NCBI RefSeq assembly: GCF_963678635.1
Contig: NC_087071.1
Span: forward strand, 21,731,194-21,795,193
From: Symsagittifera roscoffensis
Lineage: Eukaryota; Xenacoelomorpha; Acoela; Convolutidae
DNA: 64,000 bases
Direction: 5' to 3'
Shown: positions 23,635 to 34,700 of the stretch, piece after piece
How positions within the stretch are numbered: the stretch's first letter is position 1
Layout: each line of letters begins with the position of its first letter
Program-made: the position numbers and the translations under genes
Notes under the pieces: generated by a model
What the model was told of the DNA's origin: nothing
Seen by the model: only the letters and a program-made list of their open reading frames with translations
The model's database searches: none

Positions 23635-25254
23635 AAACAAAGAAGAATGTGATGCTGAAACGTGAACAAAATTAATAGATTTTTAAATTTTTCATTTTTG
23701 AAAACCAACCGCTGAATATTTGCTATTGCACTTAACATTTTCTTTTCCTCAAAGGAACTTAATTTGAGTACAGCGAGCACAGAATCATCATGAAAGCAAA
23801 ATGAATCGTTATATTTCAGCATTCCAGTAGATGTAGGCCTCATTAAAAAAAATTAAAGTTATTGGGATTACCAAGCCTGATTTGGAAAGAAAAGAGATAC
23901 GCAAGAAGATAAATTGTTTCAAAATTTTATTAAGAAAAAGATCATTGCAAAATTCATGTTAAAAATCCATTTTAGCTTCTTTTAGTGCCATGCTTGAACT
24001 GGCATAATAGCAAAATTACGGATTTTCAGTATACATACAGAATAACCCTAGAAATTTAGACGGAAACGTAAAACGAAGCTTGAACGATGAATTAGACTGT
24101 GTGTTAGTGCTGAACCCTGATCGGGGCAGTACAGCAGTGCCGAAATTTAGTTGTTGTTCAACAGTGCCAAATATTATTTTGAATACTGTTTTTACTCATC
24201 CCAAAAAAACCTGACGAATGATTTAAACGGCCGGACGGAAATTGAAACGAGAAAAATAGCCATTTTTATGGTGGCATCCCTTATGATGTACGGACCGAGT
24301 GTTGGAATTATATGTGCAGTATTTTTCAGCTAATCAGAATTCAGCATTCAAAAATCTGGAAAAAAAATCAAGAAAATTTGGTATTAAAAAAAACAACAAC
24401 CGATTTTTTTTTCAACTTAAACAAAACGAAGCATTTATTGCATGCCCCAAGAACTGAACTGTTGCGCTACTATAGTTCGTTTTCAGCTAATATCAACTTC
24501 AATTTGTGCAAAAGTGATAAAACCAATAGGAGCGTGCAAAAGAATCTGACTGGTTAAACTTTATCCCCATCATGAAAAAATCCCCAATTTTAATTGGTGC
24601 CGCTTTTTAAACAAACAAAGCTTCTTAAACTCGACCCCTAAAACTTATCTGAACAAATACTCAACTCAATCGCTTATTTTCAGTTTTTTTTCTTGGTTTT
24701 GCTCCAAAACAGAATAGTATTCACACAAACTTGCAAACAATTCAAGGAAATCTTTTAGTTTATCCATTGTGATATCATATTTGACTTATTGATTGCATTT
24801 AGTATTTTTAAAAACCACAAAAAAATTCTCTCAAAGTCAAAACATCAAGATATGAATTATTGAAAAATATTAATTTTGCGCAGAGTAAGATGCTGCGTAC
24901 GTGCCTGTGCCATGCATACAAGTAAGTTAAGTCGCAGAAATTTGCATTATTACGAGGTCAAACTGTTCCCTCGATACGCGCACTGTTTGGCATGTGTAGG
25001 TTTCTGGAACACCGAAACAAATTTTTAAACGTGTTAAAATGATGTCGCCGCAATCACAGAAATTGCAATAAAGAAGATTGTAGAGAGTGCTACTACAATT
25101 TCCACCTACAATTTACAACATGGACAGCAAGTGCAATTCAATCTCATAACATAAATACTTTGAAAGTCACATATTTGATTTCTGTCAAACACTTTTGAGC
25201 CTCAAAAACGGAATGAAAAAAAGTTAAGTGAAGTTTAGCCTTTTTAGAAGCAGG

Positions 25255-25480
25255 TTTCCAAATCTGTAAGTCGATCACGCTTTTCGTGACGATTAAATAT
25301 TTGCTGATCGAGAGTGCAGTTTACCTTGCTTTTAACAAAAGAAATGAACTGAAAATAAACAGAAATCAGAAGTCTAACTACGAAAAACTAAAATTGAGGC
25401 TGACCAAACTTTAGGACTTTTCCTGAAAAAAAACACCTCGACGTATAAAAGAGTTCGAACTACGTTCACCGACTGAATCA
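25255..25480 (+). repeat. Partial copy of the PKC-intron repeat family
   Basis: Contains GTCGATCACGCTTTTCGTGAC, AGTGCAGTTTACCTTGCTTTT and the 3' end AAAAGAGTTCGAACTACGTTC, matching the copies at 45165-45640 and 50440-50895. Confidence 0.65.
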
Positions 25481-25512
25481 TCTCCGTAAAAGACGGTTTC
25501 ATTGTTAACGGA

Positions 25513-25639
25513 TGAAAATCCAGAAAAACGGAACATAGACAAAGGTACTAGATCATTTTTTATTGTGAACGGATGGATTGTGAACTGATTGAAAATCCAG
25601 AAAAACAGAACATAGACAAAGGTACTAGATCATTTTTTA
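25513..25639. repeat. 50-bp direct duplication, 77-bp period
   Basis: TGAAAATCCAGAAAAAC followed by GAACATAGACAAAGGTACTA and GATCATTTTTTA occurs twice, with one mismatch. A recent local duplication. Confidence 0.85.
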
Positions 25640-26137
25640 GGATAAGTTTCGGACGCGAACCCTCGAACCGTCAATTCTGTAGGAAATTTTTGATAACCGT
25701 TACTTTTAGTTCGTTAAAACCACACAAAAATCAAATATTGTTGAAAACTACGTCATAAAAATCCCAAATTCGCTTATTTATTCGATTTCAACTTATGTTA
25801 AGTGGTCTGGGCAGGCAGTGTCAGGCAAGTTAAGTTGAGTTTTTTCATCCTTAGGTTTCTTCCGCGTGGTTGTTGGAATTCAACCAATTTGCCTGATTCC
25901 CTACCTTGTTGGTTAACTAAAATTTAAGTTGCCCTCTCCAACGCACCTGTTTACCCGCTCACTCATTGACTCTGTTTTGTCACAGTAATGTTATGTGGTC
26001 AGCTACGGTGATATTAAATAGGTTAAGTTGAATTTGCTCATCCTCGGGTATCCTCAGCGTTATTGTTGCAGTTCAACCGACATACTTAATTTCCATCCCC
26101 ATTGGTAACTATCGCCGCGAATAAGGGCTCTTAGCGT

Positions 26138-27398
26138 ATGGTGTTCATACTAGGGGCCAGTTCTCTAGACCACGCGCTCCGTAAACTATCCGCACCGTCG
26201 CAAAAGCGCGTGAAAGAGACTTGTTTCACAAAGCCCGGTTTAAGCTTTAACTCTAACGCCAGGGACTCGCATAAAACTATCCAATTCTATCTGCATTATT
26301 TTTTGTGGAATTGGAAAGATCTAGTTATTTGGCACGACGCCATAAATAACTCCATTAGTAAGCACCGCAGTAACAACTACCGTAGTTTGAGTACTGACCA
26401 ACTTAAGAGCTTTCTTTTACGATACAGGGAGAATATTACCGCTATTGTATACTGTCGCCGCAACGGTACGGACAATATAGAAAAAGAGTTAAGAAAGACA
26501 AGTATTCTCGTTGTTAACATAGTTGAGGATTTTATCTCAAAGCGAAAGGCCAAAGACCAAATACTTATCGAAAAGTATAAAGAGCTGCACCAGCCCCTTC
26601 ACTTGAGTTGAAGACTCTGTTGTTACTTAGACGATACAGTGCTGACCTAAGTACACTGAAAGCTAAGAAGAAGCAGAACCGTTTGTCGCCTAAAAATCGT
26701 TAAGCAAGCAAGTTAGGTTTCAGAAGGAAAATTAAGAAGTTGTTCGAGAAACGTAGCAATCTCAAAAACGAACTTTATAATTGCCACAAAATAATTTTGG
26801 AATACATAGAAAGTCAGAGTCGTTGCTCAAAAAATGATACCTTTATTAAAAATGTAGGAACTATATAGAACAAGCGGTCGAGGTAAATAATGAGTTGATT
26901 GATATGGCTAAAAAAAGTGCCAACCCCGACGAATTGATACCGGCACAGAATATGTGGCTTCATAAGTTGACTCAAAGCAACGATAAAGTTTTGCAGGAAG
27001 CTATCACATATAAAACAAGTTTTGAGGTAGTAACAGAGCCGGACAACATAGATAGCAGCTCAAAAATTTCTCATCATTCCGAAAAAAGTGAAAAACCACA
27101 ATCACATAAAACAGATACCCGCTCTAAGTTGTCACACCGAAGCAGCCGCCATCAGCAATCGGGTTCTCAGAAATCTAGTCGTTATACCGCCGCTCTGTCG
27201 AAAACACATTCTGAGAAAAAGCGCAATTTAATGATTTTAAAGAAACAACAAGAGGAACTTGAGAGGCAGGCAATGGTGTCATTAGGACTGAAAGAGCAGC
27301 AAAACAAGATGAAACAAAATTCTTTAGAACAACAAGGCAGTTTAGAGTTGGAAGAATTGGCTGAAGAACACAGGAAAAACTGGCAGAAATTGAGTTGA
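26138..27398 (+). pseudogene. BEL/Pao gag, N-terminal part (broken)
   Basis: Two open stretches (26138-26611 and 26895-27398) with stops between. The second is rich in Gln/Glu/Lys near its end and is probably a coiled coil, as in BEL gag N-termini. Similarity is too weak to place exact domains. Confidence 0.6.
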
Positions 27399-27408
27399 AA
27401 GGGCTTGA

Positions 27409-28965
27409 GTGAGAATATGGTTGTCGGAAATCAGCGAGAATGCTGAAGAAAGTGGTTTAACTCGAATCTCTCCACAACTAACAATAGACGAAAAGGATCG
27501 TACGCGTCACTGGGTCGAATCTGTCGACCACAAACAGCCTGACTCTGTTGGTGTTTCCAATCAAGAGCAGCACGTTCGTTCGACAGCTCCTGAGATAACT
27601 TATCCTGCATCAACAAATTACATGGTCTCATCAAGTTTTACAGGAGTGAATAATGGCCAGGCAGCTTCTAGTGATCCGGGATTGTATTTCAGTAACCACA
27701 TTCACGGACAACGACATAGTTTGTCGAATTTGGTCCAATCGCAGATTTCCGTTAACAATCCAGTAGGGTTACAGCAGGTCATTCAACCTGTTTCCAATAA
27801 TTAACCTCAGCAAACTTTTTTGTCCACCCATTCAGTGCTAGGTAATCCAAACACAGGGTCAGTAGTCCCGGTAACTTCTGAAATTTATTTTGCTCCAACA
27901 ACATCTGCAGACGTTCCTTCTGGTGTAGCAACGTTCGCTCCTGCATCAACAGCAATTACTCAGGTTTTTTTAAGTCATCAAACTACAGGATCAGTAGTAG
28001 CTGGCTGCCAAGCACCTGTAATTCCATCACAACAACATATGGGTGCTCCTGTTAGTAGTTATAACTTTTCAAGTGACCACTAAAATCCTTATAGTAATTT
28101 GTGGACACCAGCTGTTGCTGCCCCTTTAATGTCAGCTCAACAACACTACGTTCCTTCGACAACTGTTTTTTCCATAGTAACTCCGATTGTTCCTCCGAAT
28201 AACTTTGTTCCTTATACAAGTGTAGAGACTGTGTTCTTTGCGCAGCCTGAAAATTTTTCACATGCTAATCAACCGTTCGGTCCTGATTGTCACCTTAACT
28301 CTTCAAGTTACCCAGCGCCAACTCCCGGTAATTCACCTGGTGCAGACGTCGAGCGTCCACTTTCGACACGAGAGTTAATTAAAATACTTATGCACAGCCG
28401 AAAAGATCATCTGCCTGAGTGGAAGCTGACCCAAATCGTTGGCAACCCTTTTAATTGGCATGAGTGGTTTGGGCAGTTCATATCGACGGTCGATTCAGCC
28501 ATACTCAGTGACGATGAAAAGCTTACCTATCTGAAAACGCTTGTAGTAGGTAAAGCAAAATCCGCAATCGCTGAGTATAGCAATAGCGGAGTGCCATTTA
28601 AAGACGCATTAGGAACTCTTCAAAGAAAGTTCGGGCAGCCGCATGCTGTAGTAGGGGCTCAACTAGATAAATTGAAAAACTTTCCGCCGCTGAAAATGCA
28701 TAATTCGGAAAATGTAATTGGCTTTTTCTCTACAATTTCTGGGCTTGTTGCCGTATTCAAGTCTCTATCTTTTAACGACGACCTGAAAAGTGTTAACATA
28801 CTGAATCAAGCTGCGAGTAAGTTTCCCCCAAACCTTAAGGAGGCATGGTCAATGCAAACTGTAAGACGCCAATGGCATCGACCAACTCTGCTAGATTTCA
28901 AAGAATGGCTTAAAGGAAACGCGGAGGGTCATGAGAGGCTAAAAACAATTAATTCTAAGGCTTAA
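27409..28965 (+). pseudogene. BEL/Pao gag, linker and capsid-like domain
   Basis: Ser/Thr/Pro/Gln-rich linker (27409-28360) interrupted by TAA at 27802 and 28081. It leads into the conserved gag block RELIKIL, PEWKLTQIVGNPFNWHEW, DDEKLTYLKTLVVGKAK (28099-28965), which matches the DUF1759-type gag of BEL/Pao elements. Confidence 0.85.
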
Positions 28966-28978
28966 GTCTGAAGAACCA

Positions 28979-29269
28979 GTGAAGAAAAAAGAAAAAGTGT
29001 TTGCTAGTAACGCAAAGGAAAGTGATAAGACTAAGGAAAAACCAAAATTCCCTCCATGTTCTGTATGTAAAGGTCAACACGCTCTTTTGAATTGCACCGT
29101 ACTTAAAGAGAAAAACGCTACGCAACGGGCAAAACATGAAGCCGAACAAAAATTTTGCTTTGCGTGTTTACAGAGCAATCACAGTTTTCGTAATTGTAGC
29201 AAGGCCAGAAAGTACCCCAAGCCAGATTGTGAAAGCACGCACAACATGCTCTCACATGGAGCTGAATAA
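28979..29269 (+). pseudogene. BEL/Pao gag zinc knuckles
   Basis: Contains CSVCKGQHALLNC and CFACLQSNHSFRNC, two CCHC-type knuckles in the tandem arrangement of BEL/Pao gag. Another stop follows at 29267. Confidence 0.85.
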
Positions 29270-29386
29270 ATTTTTCCTCCTAAGGATACTAAAAATTCCC
29301 CGGCGTCAGATAACGCAAACAATAAATATGTATCGACTAACGCTGCCGTCGGCGATATTCATAGCCAGTATTCAACTAGAGGCCTC

Positions 29387-30325
29387 GTGCCAGTTGCATC
29401 CCTCGCCGTCTTTTCGGATGCAACGATTACTAATGCCGTAGCTCTTTGCGATAGTGCTTCCACGCACTCAGGGGTATCCGCCGATCTCGTAAAATGTCTC
29501 CATTTGGTTGGCACTCCCGTTAACCTCACCATAAATGGATTCAATTCCACGAGCTTGATGAAAACTCATCAAGCAAGTTTTCAAGTTTCCGCCGAAGCAA
29601 ATAAAAGTGAATTTTCGTTTTCTTTTTGAGCTTATGTTAAGAATCATATTCGCATTGGATCGGATAGCATAAATATTCCTGAATTACAGGAAAAATACCA
29701 GCAGTTGGCTCCGAAAAAACCTATACAATATAAGTATGAGGAAGTCGAAATAGTTATTGGACAGGGTTTCTACCATGCAATTAGACCCGTTGAGTACCTT
29801 CTGGGGAAGGACTCTATATCACCGTGCGCCGTACGCCTTCCAATAGGTTGAGTTTTAAGTGGTCCGTTACCGCCGTCCTTCAAGTCGAACTCGTCTTGCT
29901 TTAAGTGTGTTGTCGAAGACATGTCTCTTGCGGACCAAATTAAAACTTGGTATGAGTTGGAGTCATATGGAGCCTTCAAGCAAATAGCTGCTCGTTCCGA
30001 CGCCGACAAACGCGCTTCGTCCGTTTTGAAAAATGATACCTTTCTTGATGGTGAGAGGCACATTGTACCAATGCTTTGGAACAATAATGAAAATACTTTA
30101 CCGAATAACTATTTTTCCTCTTTTGCTCAATTGAAGTTTTTGGAAAGGAGGCTAGATAAGGATCCGTCGCTCCGTGAGAAATATGCCGAAACAATTAAAG
30201 GTGATATACAAGAAGGATATGTCATAACCGTTAAGGCACACGATCCCAAATCACGAGCCGATCGTGAGTGGTACCTCTCGCATCACCCGATGTTGAACCC
30301 GATTAAACCCGGTAAGGTGCGCTGA
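29387..30325 (+). pseudogene. BEL/Pao protease and RT N-terminus (broken)
   Basis: Holds the LCDSASTHS protease region, a TGA at 29627, then EYLLGKDSISPCAVRLPIG with another stop. The stretch at 29921-30325 ends in WYLSHHPMLNPIKPGKVR, the conserved start of BEL RT. The protease D-S-A differs from the canonical D-S/T-G. Confidence 0.75.
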
Positions 30326-30377
30326 GTCCTCAATGGTGCATCGAAGTGTCATGGCGCTTCCTTGAAAAAAATCTCTG

Positions 30378-30960
30378 TTGGTTGGCCCGGATCTCCTTCA
30401 AAACCTCATTTTTGCACTTTTAAGATTCCGTCAGCATAAACACGCCGTTTCAGCTGACATTGAAGGTATGTTTTTACAGGTTGGATTCTTTGGATTAGTG
30501 GCCCTGTATACCGTGTACCGTCAAGGCTCGCCTTCTATTAAAAGATATCTGGCGAATCAGCGGTCAAAAAAGGGATGATGATCTCCCACATGAAATCAAA
30601 AAGCAGTTCTTTGAGTGGCACTCAGCTCTTCATTTGTTAGGTTCTCTCACAATTCCTCGTAGCTATTTCACTGAACCTTTAGACCGAATAGAACTTCACA
30701 TGTCCGGTGATAGTTCGCAGGATGTTTTCTGTGCCGTCGCTTTCCTTCGTGCGCGACTTGCTAGCTCGCATCAGACCGAATTAGCTTTTGTGTTTGGCAA
30801 AGCCCGCGTTGCGCCTATGAAAGCGCTATCTATTCCAAAGTAAGAGCTTCAAATGGCTCTTCTTGCAACCCGCTTGAAAAAAGAAATTTTGAAAGATTTT
30901 ACTTTCAAAGTTACGGACTTTTTCATGTGGACAGATAGTACCACTGCTCTTCAGTGGCTT
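30378..30960 (+). pseudogene. BEL/Pao RT fingers and RNase H remnants
   Basis: GPDLLQNLIFALLRFRQHKH then ADIEGMFLQVG marks RT motif A. Immediately after it the family sequence is lost, and the reading resumes downstream at FFEWHSALHLLGSLTIPRSY and the RNase H DSTTALQWLNS box. The YxDD-containing palm is absent. Confidence 0.8.
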
Positions 30961-31260
30961 AACTCCTGAAATAAATTACCCGTTTTTGTTGGAAATCGCA
31001 CGGGGGAGAATCTGGAGTCTACCACCACTGATCAGTGGCATCACATACTTAGCGGTGATATCCCAGCTGATACCGGTACACGAGGGAATTCTTCGGAAGA
31101 CATCAAAGAAAGCAGCTGCGTTAATGGCCCTAATATACTGAGGACGACTGATTGGCCGTTCAAGCGCGATACAAGGGTTATTGATAAAATAAGACTCAAA
31201 GGACCTTCATGTGATATCGACATTTAGCTGGAAAATTCGTCAAATTTTGTCGTCGATGTT

Positions 31261-32336
31261 TTGACAGAAAAAAATCTTCCATTCGGAAAATGGGAGAGCT
31301 TCAATACAACTGTAAAAGACAAACGCACAATAGCATTTTTGTTAAGATGGCTGCCATCCCATAAACCTTTCCGGTCGAGTGTAATAGAAATAACCGACCC
31401 GTGTGAAATGGACATTGCTGAACAGAAGCCCATTTACCTGTCCCAGGGTGAGACATTCCCTAGCGAACTAAAACTACTAAGGTCCGGTAAAGTTATCACG
31501 AGGAATAGTCGGATCGCCGAGTATTCGCCGTTCATTGGACCAGCTGGCATCCTTCGCTCGACTGGGCGCATCAGCCGCTCGGTTGATTCCAATTTCGATA
31601 GCAAGCATCCAATTATACTTGATGCACGTCACGCGATTGTTCGGTTATTGGTTAAACACTTGCATGTTAGCAACTTTCATCAAGGCTTGGATTACATGCG
31701 TGCGGTGGTTAAATTGAAATACGTTGAGTTAAATTTGCGATGGTTGCTGCGAAACATTGAAAACACTTGAGTTGCGTGCCGAAAACGCAAAGCGCAAACC
31801 GTAACTCAAATAATATCTGATCTGCCCAATGAAAGGCTTGGTTACAAGCAACCTCCTTTCTCTAACACAGGTGTCGACTTCTTTGGGCCGTTCCTAGTTC
31901 CGATCCGGAGAAGTACGGAAAAGAGGTGGGGTTTTTGTTCACCTGTCTCACCACTAGAGCGGTGCACATTGAAGCGGTCCCCTCTCTCGACACAAGCTCT
32001 TGTGTTATGGGCGTGGAGAGGTTTATTGCACGTCACGGTACTCCGACTACCATCATGTCCGACAACGGCACGAACTTTGTTGGCGCTCCGAAAGAGCTCT
32101 TAGCTTGCGTTGAGAGTTGGAACAAGCTCGCACCCACTGATTTTGTCCAGAGAGGGATCAAGTGGAAATTCAATCCACCCAGCGCACCGCACCATGGTGA
32201 CTCCTGGGAGCGATTAGTTCGGAGTATCAAACGTGTTTTGTATGACATCTTAGGCAACAGAAGAGTAACTGAGGAGGTTCTAAGAACCACCCTTTGTCTT
32301 GTTGAGCAATCACTTAACGCTAGAGACCGATAACAG
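31261..32336 (+). pseudogene. BEL/Pao integrase (broken)
   Basis: Contains HHCC-like residues (HLHVSNFHQGLDYMRAVV), then the catalytic triad positions D (TGVDFFGPF), D (SDNGTNF) and E (HHGDSWERLVRSIK). A TGA after IENT and a frame change before the core disrupt it. Confidence 0.88.
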
Positions 32337-32771
32337 CCATTAGTTCCAATCCGCTAGATCTAGAGGCGTTGACCCCAAATCATTTTATTTTTGGTCAACA
32401 CGCAGCGCGTTTTCCGTCGCTAAGTTTCGAAGAAAACATCGTCCATAAGAAGCGGTTTGCCAGAGCGCAATCATACGCTAACGCAATATGGACACGGTGG
32501 ATACGGGAATACGTTCCTTAATAGGATGGCAAAGTGGCACAACCAGTCAGACGTTAAGTTGAAAGCCGGCGACTTCGTTTGGGTCATAGAGCCTGACACT
32601 CCACGTGGACATTATCCACTTGCACGTATCCTAAGACTGCACTATGGCAAGGACGGATGCGCGAGATCCGCCGACATAAAGACCGTTACGAGCGAACCGA
32701 CCCGCCCGACCGTAAAGCTCGCTCCCGTTCTTTCTTGTTTAGGGGTGGAGTATGTTGCAGCGCAAATGTAA
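32337..32771 (+). pseudogene. BEL/Pao integrase C-terminal domain
   Basis: ALTPNHFIFGQHAARFPS followed in another frame by VKLKAGDFVWVIEPDTPRGH and YPLARI matches the chromodomain-like C-terminus of BEL/Pao polyproteins. The frame switches between the two. Confidence 0.8.
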
Positions 32772-34544
32772 GCCAGAGTATAAATGCATGAGAGTATAAA
32801 TTGAAAAAAAATGTAAATGCATATAAACAGTAGCGGAGCGTATACAGCCCAGGTCATTTTCTTTCTAGAACTCAATTATGCCCCGAACTTGATGGGACGC
32901 TCCGTAACCAGGTTCGAAGAAAGTTATTTTTGCCGAGAAAATGCTCTGTAATTCAACTGTTTGAAAATCTATATTTTTACGATTCGATTTGTGGAGATTT
33001 ACGCGCACACCATAAATGAATTTTCTAGCTAGCAATAAATCTCCAAGCGCCTCCGCCGCGTCTGATTTTGGCGGAGATGTTTTTCCTCACAGTCGAATCA
33101 CCTGATAGATTTACTTGAACTACTACTGGCTAGTCTCAAATGAAAACTCATCAACACTAACTATTTGAATTGTAAATGATTAGCAAGTTCGTACTTGAAA
33201 CATTAATAACATTAATAAACATTTCAGTAATCTAATGTACAATTTTAAGGACACTTAGAAGGCAAAAAAGGATAAAACGGATATCGATTTCAGCTCCGAA
33301 TTCAATAAATTCTGTTTTTCAATAAATTCAATTCTGAAAAAAACTTAATGTTAATTATAAAATCGTGACGATATATTTTTCGCAGGCAAACTCATATATT
33401 GGCCAAAGTTGATAGGGATATTCGGCGTTCTCAAATTCGGAACTGAGTTGGTTTAGACACATTCTAAGGCAAGATAGGTGAGGACCAGTTGATAATATTA
33501 AACAACAGTTGTATGATGATATCAATTCAGAAGTCGTTTTTTAAGGTGATCAATATAGAAAATTAAACTCTGAAAAACTGCTCGTTGCTATTGAAAAAAA
33601 ATCGGACTAAAATTTTTCAAAATTTCATGTTTGATTGTGACAGCAAAAGTTTATTATGAATTTGAGACAGTTTTCGTTTTAAATATTCTATTGAATCAGT
33701 TCAGCTCTAAAACTAGTAATAGCACGCAGTATGTCTCCTGTTCCATTGAACTAATCATTGAACAATCATGCAAATTAAACAATTAAGTTACAATAAATAG
33801 CAATCATAAATAGCATACATTAATAGGTTTACATTCGTTATTAATCATTGGAAGACAGGAACTTAATGAGAATAGATCAATTTAGAGGCATTTTCAATTC
33901 TAAAACAGATATCAGTTTTGAACTTAGTTTGGAAAAAACTTTTTTCAAAGCAACAAGAGACCCAAGAAATGAAGAGCCCCACGAAATCATTCGTTATTTT
34001 TGTTTGAATAAAAATATTGCAATAGCTTGATCGCTTTGTTTTCAAAATGCCCTACGGAAAAATCTACAACCGCGGACCAATCAGTCACTGAATCGAGTCT
34101 TGAAAAGAATTATTATCGTGCCTAAAAGATTTCAACTACTCAACTTCTTTCGAACAATCCAAATCTGACAGATTTTTTTTCAAGCTTACTTTCAGATTTT
34201 TCATTTCTGAAATCTGATTGCTTAACATAAATTTTGGACAATCGTGCCTTCGGCCATAAGAGATTCTCATAGTCTACCAGTTAGATAATAATTAAGATTC
34301 CACAGCATATTTCGTCCGCGATTTTCAAATTTTACCTGAAACTGCTGCTCTTTTCCAGCCCGATCCATTTTTGTGAAAATACAATTTCCTAAATGCTATG
34401 TGATAAAGTTTTTGCTGTTATAAGCCGTACAAAAACAAGTCAGTGTGAAAAAAATGAACATTTTTGAACAAACTTCTCTGACGTTTTTCGATTCCTTAGG
34501 AAAACTGGAAAAGAGCCGAAACTGAAATGGTTTAGTTTGTTTAG
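32772..34544. other. Intergenic region between BEL/Pao and the PKC 3' end
   Basis: No gene seen. At about 33410-33480 (+) a short WFRHILRQDR-like reading resembles the tail of a LINE RT, too short to be sure. The open frame at 33848-34030 has no recognisable similarity. Confidence 0.5.
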
Positions 34545-34700
34545 TTAGGAGGTTGAGTATAGAAAAGAGAAGTTTCTGAACAGTTTCTGGTGTTGTTCAT
34601 CTGGTACGTCCTCTTCGTTCACAGGAGTCACACTCACTTTCTCCCGTGTGAACTGGTCTTCAAAGTTACACGTGTCAAACTTACCACCAGCACTATTGCT
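34545..34700 (-). CDS. PKC exon 13: AGC C-terminal tail and stop
   Basis: Acceptor TGTTTTAG. It encodes [20 protein letters not shown] with the turn-motif Thr-Pro, then [10 protein letters not shown] with the hydrophobic motif, and ends TAA at 34547-34545. The protein stops only five residues past the hydrophobic motif. Confidence 0.94.
   Translation of the reverse strand, partial: SNSAGGKFDTCNFEDQFTREKVSVTPVNEEDVPDEQHQKLFRNFSFLYSTS

Larger units (their letters stand above)
23635..26137. other. Intergenic region, repeats only
   Basis: Holds a partial copy of the PKC-intron repeat (about 25255-25480), a 50-bp direct duplication (25513-25562 and 25590-25639, one mismatch) and two related leader-like blocks (about 25793-25917 and 25989-26110) ahead of the BEL/Pao gag. 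The rest is AT-rich without genes. Confidence 0.55.
26138..32771 (+). mobile_element. Decayed BEL/Pao LTR retrotransposon (internal region)
   Basis: Fragments run in BEL/Pao order: gag (about 26138-28965), two zinc knuckles (about 29060-29220), aspartic protease with CDSAS in place of the usual D-S/T-G core (about 29440-29460), start of RT (about 30240-30500), RNase H region (about 30600-30960), integrase zinc-binding and core (about 31450-32330) and a C-terminal domain (about 32340-32771). Many in-frame stops and frame changes separate the pieces. The RT breaks off after the MFLQVG motif, so its catalytic aspartates are missing. No matching pair of LTRs was recognised at the flanks. It is inactive. 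The GC content is visibly higher than in the surrounding DNA. Confidence 0.9.

Noticed and set aside
33410-33480. LINE tail on the + strand
   Set aside because: WFRHILRQDR is suggestive, but only about 20 residues with frame breaks; too little to call.
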